This document shows positions 22,701 to 32,300 of a stretch of DNA of 64,000 nucleotides, piece by piece. The DNA lies in NCBI GenBank assembly GCA_022605955.1, contig JAKCOZ010000040.1, forward strand, positions 3,162,001 to 3,226,000, read 5' to 3'. The stretch is from Rallus limicola. Taxonomy: Eukaryota; Chordata; Aves; Gruiformes; Rallidae. Positions within the stretch are counted from its first letter, which is position 1; every line of letters begins with the position of its first letter. Both the position numbers and the translations under genes were made by a program. The notes below the pieces were generated by a model that had not been told where the DNA came from, did no database searches, and saw only the letters and a list, made by a program, of their open reading frames with translations.

Positions 22701-24204
22701 CCTTGCTCCCCAGGTTTACACCCCCACCAGACGCCAGCCCCCATGGCCAACCCTGGGCTGTACCCCCCACCTGTCTCTATGCCTCCGGGCCAGCCCCCAC
22801 CACAGCAGCTGCTTGCACCAACTTACTTCTCCCCTCCTGGAGTGATGAATTTTGGGAATCCTGGCTACCCCTACCCCCCAGGAGCTCTACCCCCTCCACC
22901 CCCTCCTCATCTCTATTCCAACACGCAGGTAAGTGTGCTGTGTCTCTCCCTTCTGAGCAGAAGCCTTCAAGAGCAGAGGGGATCCTGTGGTGTGGGGATG
23001 TGTTTTGTGAGGCTTCCTGGGAGAGGGTGTGGAACAACCAGGCTGCTCCGCAGTGGGAGCTTGTTTGTCTCGCACCTCTCTGTGCTTGGGGTGGGAAAAG
23101 CACCGTCGTTCCTGTGTCTGTGGGGCAGCCACCCCAGATTTAGAGTCTGGTGGGTGAAAAGCCTGTGCTGGTGGGCATGAGAGCCAACACCTTCCCCTGC
23201 AGAAGAGGGAAACAGCCCAGTCCCAGCCTCTGCCCCGGCGTGTCCCCCGGCAGGTCCGTGCGCAGCCCAAGGGCACCTTGAGAATGGCTTTGGGGGCCCT
23301 TTCAGTGCGAGGTGGAGGCTGGAAACTGCATGGTGCTGCTGTGACCAGCACGAGTCTTGGCTGTGTACGACCCACCCACCTTAGTGCCTGCGCTGCCCCG
23401 CGGCCGCAGATCGCTGTGAGCATCGCGATGATCGCGATGACACCAGACCAAGCCGTGGCTGCCGTGCGAGCGGCACACGGCTGACACGCAGTGGCAGGCG
23501 GGAGATGTGCACGCTCCCCGAGTGCTGCAAAACCTCTCTGACCTTCCCCGCTGCCCTGAGCTGATCCCAGCAGGGAAACCCCTCGGCTTTTGGGGCACAT
23601 CCCAAGCCCCTCGGCTTGTAGCTGGGAGCCTCTCTGTGCTGAGAGGGAGAGGCCCCCAAAAGGGCTGGGGAGGAGGTGAGGGTCCTTCAGCATTGTGCTG
23701 TGTGGCCTTGGGGGGCACAGCTAAAGCAGCTCCTCACCCTTGGTATTGGCACCTCCACAGCCCAGCTCTGTGCCCTGAGGGCTGGCTGGGGTGCAGGGAG
23801 GGGGTGCAGCTTTCCACGCTCGTGTGTCCCCCCCACTCCAGCACAGAGCTCTGACCTTTCTGTTCTGTGGGGAGCACAGGCGCAGTCCCAGGTGTACGGC
23901 GGGGTCACCTACTACAACACAGTCCAACAGCAAGTGCAGCCCAAGCCCTCTCCACCCCGCAGGACGTCCCAGCCCGTGACTATCAAGCCACCACCTCCCG
24001 AGGTACCATCCCCTTGCCGCGCGTGCGATGCTTCACCGCCAGGATGCGCGTGACGTTGCCGTCTCCCTCTCCCATCCGAACAAAAAAAATCCCCCCACGT
24101 TGTTCCAAGGAACTCTTAAACTGATTAACCTTTGACATGTCCCAAACCTCAGCTTCTCGTTGCAGGTGGTAAGCAGGGCTCCTCCAGTTAATTTGAGTTT
24201 CTAA
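13767..24204 (+). CDS. CASC3: CASC3 (MLN51/Barentsz): exon junction complex subunit
   Basis: Thirteen coding exons join in frame to 719 aa: 13767-14024, 15109-15136, 15471-15508, 17108-17266, 17354-17505, 18108-18284, 18518-19209, 20926-20990, 21250-21364, 21891-21989, 22714-22928, 23880-24002, 24166-24204. CASC3 binds eIF4A3 and RNA on spliced mRNA with MAGOH and RBM8A and acts in nonsense-mediated decay and mRNA localisation. The start MADRRRQRASQD equals human. An acidic Ser/Glu-rich N-terminus is followed by the SELOR region at about 146-290, which keeps GLFFEHD and KLWKDEGRW, around the aromatic residues that contact eIF4A3 in human. The C-terminal half is Pro/Gln-rich. The last residues read VVSRAPPVNLSF instead of human VVSRGSS, because the frame differs by one base after VVSR. 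A CR1 fragment lies in the intron after exon 5. An alternative final exon is discussed separately. Confidence 0.94.
15509..17107 (+). other. CASC3 intron 3
   Basis: This is a 1.6-kb intron with lower GC than its surroundings, including a short GGATGGGAT repeat at about 15793-15815. No exon or repeat family was recognised in it. Confidence 0.6.
17629..17896 (+). mobile_element. CR1 LINE 3' end, truncated
   Basis: The sequence follows the familiar CR1 3' region: GGTTTTAAACT, then ATTAGGAAGAAGTTCT, TGAGGGTGGTGGGACACT, CCTATCCCTGGAGACATCCA, GGTGGATGGGGCTCTGAG, and GGCCTCAGAAGGTCCCTTCC, ending in the GATTCTCTGTGA terminal motif. It is 5'-truncated and diverged, with no open reading frame, and lies in sense orientation in the CASC3 intron between exons 5 and 6. 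CR1 is the dominant LINE of birds and other sauropsids. Confidence 0.9.
19210..20925 (+). other. CASC3 intron 7
   Basis: This is a 1.7-kb intron that follows the largest coding exon. Base composition is moderate. I see no additional exon, RNA gene or clear repeat. Confidence 0.6.
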
Positions 24205-25330
24205 ATACTTTAAAACTAAACCCACGTAAAAAGTAAGTCTAAAGTCGACTCTTGCTTTTTTTTTTTTGCCTTTTAAAAAAAAAAAGTTGCTCAGGGTACA
24301 AACTAAAACACTTTAGAGAGAAACCCAGGCCTAAGTTAGAAGGCAGTGACTTCTCTGAAAGAACACATGTCAAGACTGCAGTAGGTAATCCAGGCAGCAG
24401 ACTTGAAGGTGTCCCAGAGCTGAGAGCTGTCTCGCTGCACTGGGAAGGATTTCCTTGCTCCAGCACTGGGAGGTCTGCATGTGTGGGCATGTGCCAGAGT
24501 GCTGTGTGTGTCCCATTTCCTCTCTAATACCTCGCTGGGCACACGGGAGCTGAGCGAGCCCAGATCCCAGCAAGCCCAGACCCGAGTGGGCATGTGCCGG
24601 TGGCTTCCCGGGACGCAGGGAGGCGGCGTGCGGCGCGGTGGAGGGCTGGGAAACACACAGGGTTTGTAAATCCGCAGGGAGATCATCTGATCAAGGTTCC
24701 CTTTGAAAGGGCCTCACCATGGGAAAATGTTTAACCGCTCAGCTGAAGGGAGCTGACTGTGCCCGGCGCGGAGGCAGCTGGGGGCGTGGGCGGGCGGGCG
24801 TGTTTTGGCACCCACATGTGGAGGGTGTTGTGAGCCCTGCACAACGTTTGCAGTGGGGCAGCCTCATCCTCTGCTGCTCTTCTTCCTCTTCCCCCACCAG
24901 GACAGCAAAGGGGAAAAACCAAAGGAGAGGAGCAACACGTAGGGGATGCGGCCGTGCGAATCCCGGCGCCAGACCCAGCACCTCGGCGAGGACGAAGCTC
25001 CTCGGGAAAGGCTCCTTCCCTGTGCGTAGGTGAGGCAGCGGGATGAAACCAACCGCACCGTCTTGTGCTCAGGGCCAGACACCTTCCCTCTCTGGTTGTA
25101 CCGGTGCCCTCCCGAAAACCATCACGCCGCCGCTGATCCACCCTCCTCCCCCTCCCTCGCTGAGGCATGGGGGTCACCGAAGAATCAACCCCCGGAGTCG
25201 GTCCTTGGCCATGAGTTCTCACAACTTCTCTCTGTACTAAACACCTGCCCCTTCCCCGTTAAACTCTGCTGGCTTCATCGTGGGCTCTTTTTATTTAAGA
25301 AATGAAGCGGCTCCTTCAGTAAAGCTGATT
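24205..25330 (+). other. CASC3: CASC3 3' UTR, probably with one spliced intron
   Basis: After the TAA at 24202-24204 there is a good donor, GTAAGTC at 24233. At 24887-24900 there is a strong polypyrimidine tract and CAG acceptor, followed by sequence that looks like a 3' UTR up to an AGTAAA at 25318. The simplest model is that exon 13 ends at 24232 and an untranslated exon 14 begins at 24901. The stop codon would then lie 28 nt from the last junction, too close to trigger decay. Read-through of the 24233-24900 segment as UTR cannot be excluded. Confidence 0.55.
25318..25323 (+). terminator. CASC3: CASC3 polyadenylation signal, AGTAAA variant
   Basis: AGTAAA is followed directly by a T/GT-rich stretch (TGATTTGTTTCTTTTGGG and more), as expected for a downstream element. 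No AATAAA was seen close by, so the variant hexamer is the best candidate. Confidence 0.6.
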
Positions 25331-25339
25331 TGTTTCTTT

Positions 25340-28300
25340 TGGGTATTTTGAATTTGTTTCTCTGCTAACGGGAAAGTAACATCCCCTGTCCCCTGTTAAG
25401 TTAATTCTTCATTTCCATTCTCTTTTTAAGTTTATTTCTGCCACTGTTCCAGGCTGGGGAGGGCAGCAGTAGGAGCCTGGCAGGAACATGCTGGCTGTGC
25501 AGCTGCCAGTTAATGTAGAAGCTCCTGTTTCGTTTCCCAAACCAGCCCCATCCCTGGTGTCTTCAGCAGCTCCTGTCCGTGCGTGTGCGAGCTTGGAGCA
25601 ACCCCCTTCCCCTTGTAGAGTGGGTGGTGATTTCCTCCTGCACCTTTGTGAAATCGGAGGCAGGGGAGGAGGTTTATGGGCGCCTGGGCACCTTGATGCT
25701 GCAGGAACAGTCCTGCCAGCAGCCAAACCAGCTCGACAGGGCAAGGGGAGGAGTGATTCCCTCCTGGTGCCTGGGTGTTGCTGCCACGGAAGTGTAAGGG
25801 GATGTTGTAACCCGTCCTGACGCATCCAGCCCAGGCTCCCATCCCCAGGAGGAAGCGCCTCAGCCCTACACTTTCCCCAGGGACCTCTGCAGCCTGGTTT
25901 CCCTCGTTAGGATTCAAAGGCTGATCTGCTGGACCGAGTGGCACCGCAGCACCAAGCGTGCTGAGCTGGACTGGGCTGGCTCACGCTGCCGCAGCGCTGT
26001 GTTTCTGCAGCACCATCCCACAGGCATCTCAGCGGCTCCGACTCCTGCTCAGGCTTGGCCGTGTCCCTGCAGCCGTTTGCAGCTTGCCTTGGGAAGCTTG
26101 GCAAGACAGGCTGCTGATCCTGCGGAGCCCCGGGCACGTGCTGGGCAGCATGGGGAAGTGCCAGCTGCTGGCGCAGGCCACTCAGAGGGGGGAGCACTGC
26201 CTTGGCCTCAGTGTCCCTATCTCTGGGGAGAGGGGGCTGCCCACCTGCTTGCTCCCTGGTCCAGCTCTTCCCATGCATGCTGGGCTCTCTGGCAGCCGTC
26301 CCTTTGCTGGTGGTTTGTAACTCAGTGACAAGACATCAGAGCGATGTTTTAGGAGCAGAATTCCCTTAGGCTGGAGAGGTGTCCTTGGCGTATCAGTCGT
26401 GGGACTGGAGTCCTGGGCCTTACAGCACTGGGATGGATTAGGGAGAATTCCAGGTCCTTAGGAGCTTTCTGTGTACCCAGTGCTGTCTCAGCACGTGGAT
26501 AAGGATGTGTTTTAATAAGCAGCCAGCTCCATCTCTATTCCCTCAGGCAGGACCAGTGTCCTGTCTGCTGGGAGCTGCTCTCCCCATTCTGGGGGTTCAT
26601 GAGGGGGACTGGAAGAGTGGCTCCCCCATGGCCGATGCCAGCTGCCCCCTGAGTGCCAGCATCCCCAGGGAGCAGCTGCCCCCTTCCCAAGCCTAGCTCT
26701 GCTCTGGCAGCAGGGCTCGGTGCAGAAACAAGCCCCCTCCTCTCTTTTCCTCTCCAGCCTCGTTCACTCACAGAGGAAAGAACAACTGGTGTGTAGGTGG
26801 TGCGGGAGCTGCCGCCCGCCCGCCAGCTTCTGTGCTGCGCTGCCGCCCCCTCCTCGGCACTGCGACAGCCCCCTCTGGCCCCCTGCCTGGCTTCCCACAG
26901 CAACCGGGGGGTGGGTGGCACGTACCCTGCTCCTGCACCTACCCAGTACACCCCCATCATGGGGGGAGGGGGAAGTGGGGAGCATGGAGGTGGGCTCTCC
27001 TTTCCCACAGCCAGCCTGGGGCAGGGGCAGTTTGGGATGACAAGGGATCTTTGGCACCCCCTTTGCATCTTGCCCCAGCCCTTCTCTTCCATCCCCTCTA
27101 GCTCTCCTTGGCTACTGCCTTGCCACCAACACCATGGGGGAGTGGGGGGTGGATTCCAGAGCCCATCCAGCAGCAGAAGCAGGAGCCATGGACCTCCTGC
27201 CCACCCCCCACCATCACCACGTTGCTTCTTCCCTCCCCAACACCCCTGCCTCAGTTTCCCTGCCTGGCAGAGGGCTCAGGGCTGAGCTGGGGACCATCAT
27301 TGGGACCTTGTGGAGAAGCTGCCAGGTGAGAAGCCCCTCAACTGGGGACACTCCCCAGCCCCCCAAATACCAAGCTCACTGCTCCCCATGCTGCAGCTGG
27401 GAAGTGGGTTAAGGTGCTGGCTCAGGGAGGGATTTTTCCCTCCGTGTAATTTTTCCCTCCTACACAAGGTCTGTTTTGAGCAGTGCCTGGAGGCTGCACA
27501 CACCACCCCCCCCCTCTCAGCTGCGGGGTGGGGGAACGCAGCGCGGCTGCAAATGGAGGCGCAGGCTTTGGGAGGGAAGTGCCTGCTCCAGATCCCAGCT
27601 CGTTAGGAGAAATAACAGCAAATTAATTAAGCTAATAGCTTGCTCTGCGCCAGCAGTGCCCTCGTCCCTGCCAAGCTGGGGGAGAGGAGCTGGGCCTGGA
27701 TCCGGGGTGTGTTTCCCGGGGGCGAGCGCAGCACTCAGCACAGCATGATGCTCTGGGTCCCTCCTGCAGCTGCGGCCCCGACCGTGGCACCCCCTGCCCA
27801 CCGGCTCGGTGCCTCAGTTTCCCCTCCTGCCTGGCCGCAGGGGTGCAGCCCCTCTCCTTGCAGCACCGCTGGCTCCAGGGGCCGGGCATCGCACTGGGAG
27901 GAGCTCGTCCAAGTGGGAACGTTTCGGGGTCTCAAGTGGGAGGGGTGGGGGTCAGCACTGGGAGCTGGCGGGGCTGGTGGCGGGGCCGGGCCGTCCCGTC
28001 CCACCCCGTCCCACCCCATCCCGCCTCATCCCGAACCTCGTGCAGCCGCGGACCGGGACACGCTTTCCCGCTCGCCCGCAGCAGCTCGGCTGGAGTTGCC
28101 AAGCAACTGCCGGGTGGGGGAGAAGCGGGAACAAAGCGGGAGCTGCCGGGACCCCCGTCCCTCCACACACCCCCCCCCAGACCCTTCGGGACACAGCGGG
28201 TACTATGGGGGGGGGGGGGGGTGTGTGTCCCGTGTCCCTCCCCCCCCGGGGCTGTCACGGGGCAGCGGGTTTCCTGGGAACGGCCCTCGGGGGATGGCGA

Positions 28301-28880
28301 TTGGGGGGTACGGGGCCGGGGTAGGGCGAGGGGAGGAGGTACAGCTCTGCGGCTCCGCTGCGGGCGGGGACCGCGTCCTACCCCGCCCTGCCCCGCACCT
28401 GCCCCGGCTTGCCGCCCCGGCAGGGCCTGTTCCCGGGCTGGCAGCGCGGGGGGGGGGGAGGGCAGCTGCCCCGACCTGCCCGGCCCTGCCCGCGGGCGGC
28501 CCTAGGCCCCGGGGGGTGCCCGCGCCAGGGTGGGGGGTCCCGCACCCACCCCCGGCTCTTTCCCACGCTGCGACGGGATGCAGAGAACTGGGCTGGGGGG
28601 GAAAGGGGGGAGTGGGGGGCTCACGCCGTGCCCGGGGACGACCCACAGACACCAACGGGGGGGGGCTGTGCCGTGTGTGACACGGGTGTGAGACAGCACG
28701 GGGACACACACACACTGTGTCGCTCCATCGGGGGATGCGACGGTGCCTGGTGTGAGGGAGAGGGGGGGGGTGTTTTACATGGCGAGGGGGGCGTGTCTGT
28801 CCGTCCCCCCCGGCTGTACGACGGCGGGGGGGGGCTGTGGGGGGCTCTGCCAACGCGTCCCCGTCCGTGACTGATCGCGT
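25340..28880. other. Intergenic DNA between CASC3 and RAPGEFL1
   Basis: No coding exon was recognised. The right part becomes GC-rich from about 27.6 kb. A short CCGTCCCACCC array lies at about 27985-28030, and there are several G homopolymers near 28206-28223 and 28448-28458. Long open frames on both strands there follow base composition only. Confidence 0.5.
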
Positions 28881-29319
28881 GTGGGCGTGTGGCCGCGTCC
28901 CCGGTACCGCGGGAGGCGGGGAACGGGGGTGTGCAACGCATCACCTGCGGGGGGGCGGCCGTGTCCCGGCGTGCGCCTGGCACTGGTGCGGCCGCATCCC
29001 GCTGTCACCGCATCCTCGGGACGGGTCCGCCCCCGGTCCCCGCGCTCCGGTGCCGTTCCCGGTGCGGCGGCGGGCGGGGGCGGGCAGGTGCCGGCGGCGG
29101 GTGCCGGGGGGGGCGGCGGCGGCGGGGCGGGGCGGCGGGGCGGGCGCTGGCGGCGGCTCCGCGGGCCGCGGCGGGGCGCAGCGCGCAGCAGGCGCGGGGC
29201 GGGCGGGGAGCGGCGCCGGGGCCCGAGCCCGACCCGAAGCCGAGCGGAGCCGCCCCGCCGCCGCCGCCGCCGCCGCCCATGGCTCCCTGAGCCGCCGCCG
29301 CCGCCGCGCCCGGGCGGCC
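28881..29319 (+). promoter_or_regulatory. RAPGEFL1: RAPGEFL1 promoter CpG island and 5' UTR
   Basis: Very high CpG density, GCGGCGGC runs and GC boxes lie directly upstream of the RAPGEFL1 ATG. No TATA box was seen. The island continues through exon 1 to about 30.2 kb. Confidence 0.55.
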
Positions 29320-32300
29320 ATGAAGCCGCTGGAGAAGTTGCTGAAGAAGCCGGGCGCGCACCTGCCCGCCCGCCCAGCCGCCGCACCGGGACCGGGGCAG
29401 GGATCGGGCCCAGGACCGCGGCGGCAGAGCCTGTCGCGGTCGCCCGCCTCCCCCGAGGAACCGGCGGGGCCGGCGGGGCCGCAGCCGGGGAGCGAGGGCC
29501 GCTGGCTGGAGCTGCGGCCGCCCGAGGCTCCGCTCCGCTCCCCCGAGGAGCCGTCCCCGGGCGCCGATCGGGACCGGGAGCTGCCGAGCCCGGAGCCGCC
29601 GCCCGCCGCCCGCTGCTGCTGCGGCTGCGCCCCCGCCGCTCCCGCGCCCCCCGAGCGGCTCCTGACCGCGCTCCTCGACCGGCTGCCGGCGGGCGGCGCG
29701 CACGGCCGCGGCTGCGGAGCAGGTACCGCGGGTCGGGGTCGGCGGGACCCTCGGGAGCGCGGCCGGGAGCGGGGGGTGGGCTGCGGACACCGGTGGGAGA
29801 GGCTGCGGGGGTGCCCGGTGCGGGGAGAGCGGGGGCCGGGCGGTGCGATGGGCGATGCTGGGGGGCGATGCGGCAGCGGGCGGCGCTGCGGGGGGGCGGG
29901 GGGGGGCGGGACGTGGTCGGGGGTGTGATGGGCACCCGCCGCTCCGGGGATGCGTTGATGGGCGCCGAGTGCCCGGTTGGGGTGGCGAGGTCGGGCCGGG
30001 GTGCCCGTGGCAGCGATGTGGGCAGGAGCACGGCGGGGGTCCCGCGGGACATCGGTGCCCACCCCCGCGCTGCGGCGGACGGGTGGGCAGGGGCTCGCCG
30101 GGGGCTCGGCGGCAACGTCGGGCCCAGCGGAGGCCGAGGTTGGCCGGGGACCGGCCGCCGCCACCGCACCAGGCGCAGCCATCAGCCTCCCTCTCGGTTA
30201 ATCTTTAACAATTTCCCGGTGCTAAAATTAACCCCGAAGGGAGCCGCAGCGCGGGGTGTGTGTGTGTGTGTATCCGGACGGACGCCCCTTCCCTCTGGCA
30301 CAGGTTTCCCGGTGCCGTCCCACCGCCGCTCCCTGCGTCCAGGTCTGTGGGGCTGGTTTTGGGCGCTCGGAGCTGCGTGGGATCCGGGCTGGGAGCAGGG
30401 AGCGCTCCCGCACCGCGGGCATCCCCGCTCCCACCGACCCCGCTCGGGTGTGGGGCTGGGGGACACCCGGGGGGGGGTGGGGGGGGGCAGCGGGGAGCCC
30501 CAGCCCCACGGTCCAGGGCTGCTCGGGGCCCGGGTGGGGCTCCCCCACCAGCACCACGGAGCCCTTGGGGTAGGAGCGAGCTGGGACTGGCAGTGCCAGG
30601 CCCTGCCTGCACCAACATGCTGCCAGGCCCGGCCCTGCAGTGCCCGGGCTGCCAGGGACTGGGTAAAGGGGGTCAGGAGCTGGTCCATGGGTCAGGAGGC
30701 TCCTGCCATTCCCGAAAAGTCATCCCTGTAGCTCCAGGGGATGGTGTGGGTGCTGCGGAAGGATGGGGAAACTGAGGCAGGGCTAGGGGGGACTGCAGCC
30801 TGCAAGGAAGGGGGGCTGGTGCTCAGTTCCTCTTGCCCCGCAGGCAGCGTCCGGAGGGGGCTGCACGCGGGGCTGGGGGAGCTGGAGGCCACGTACCTGC
30901 ACCCCTCACACTGCTGGTGCCCCTGTTTGCTCTGGCCCCAATGCTGGGCACAGGGCGCTGTCCCAGCAGCACTGGGGGCTGGGTTGGGAGGACTGGGGGG
31001 TGCAGCCTGTGTCTCAGACCGCTGTGTCCCGCTTTTGGCGGCAGCTCGTCCCCTGTGGGTGCTGCGCCTCGGCGCGGAGTGTGTGTGTGTGTGTGGGGGA
31101 CCTCAGCCCCAGCTCGGCACAGATCCGCCACTGGGTTAATGGGCCACGGCCCAGGGGGCAGCCGGGGGGGGCCACTCTGCATGAGCCCTCTGGCGGGGAC
31201 AGGTCTCTGGGCCTCGGGGGGGCCCTGGGGTCCTGCCACAGCATCCTTGGGGCACACAAGCACCCCGACGCGGCCGGGGACCTGCTCAGGGCCCAGGGTG
31301 GAGGGTTGCTGCGGGGCTGGGCGAGGCAGAGGAGCCTCATCCAAAGGTCGCAGCGGTGGCTGGGTGCTGGCGCTGACGGGCACCGCCGCCGGTATCGGCC
31401 CCCTCGGCTCGGCCGGGCCGAGCGGGCTCGAAACACCTTCCCTGGGGCCGGTGCTGCCTGTGCCGAGCCAGAGGCCTCGGCTGCAGGCCGGGGCGCTGCG
31501 TGTCCCCAGTGCCACCACCCAAATACCTGCTGCAGCCTCCCGGCTTCGGTGCGTGCCTCAGTTTCCCCATGGCCCTGAGCTGTGTCCCGGTTTGCCCGCA
31601 GCCGGGGCTGCCAGGCCGAGGCGTCGCTGCTCAGGTCCTGCCCTGCCCCGCACCGCGCTCTACCCGCACCCCGTCTGTCCCGCAGGGCTGGGAGCGGGTC
31701 CGTGAGTCAGCGCCGGGTGCGGGGGGGGGAGGGGGGGGGCGGGCGGGGAGAGGGGTTCGGCGGGGCGTTCGGTGTCACCCTGGGAATTAGCATCGCTCCC
31801 CTCCTCTGAGCGCGAGGCCTTGCGGGGGTGTCAGTTGGGGGGGTGTGGGGCAGGGTGCCCACACCTGTCCCTCTCCCCCTGCCCCGTGTCTCCCAGAGTC
31901 GTTGCTCGATGACATCGTGCTCACACACTCGCTCTTCCTCCCCACCGAGCGCTTCCTGCAGCAGCTGCACCAGCAATATCCTTGGGGGGCAAGGGGGGGC
32001 ATCGGGGGGCCACAAGGGGCTGGGCACGAGGCTGCAATGGGGAAGGGTCCGAGGCTGGGCCTGGCGGGAGGGTGAGCGCGGGGGTGGGATCCGGAGGGGG
32101 GTACGGGTGGGGTGCTGCTGGGCGCTGCTGGGGGCAGGAGGGAGCAGCGAGGAGGATATTGGGGTGCCATGGGGAGGGGGCTGGGAGTGCCGTGGAGAGG
32201 AGATGGGAGGTGCTGTGGGGAGGGGGCTGGGGTTGGGGCAGGAGGTGGGCAGCAGGGAGCGGGAGCGTGGGGAGCCCCTTCCGACCAGGGGTACCCAGCA

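Noticed and set aside
24187..24204. Non-conserved CASC3 tail as evidence of a frameshift error
   Set aside because: Only the last few residues differ from human and the frame ends normally, so lineage divergence or an alternative last exon is as likely as a sequencing error.
30844..30892. Possible extra RAPGEFL1 exon with CAG acceptor and GTACCT donor
   Set aside because: Its 49-nt length would shift the phase and break the join to the well-supported exon at 31897.
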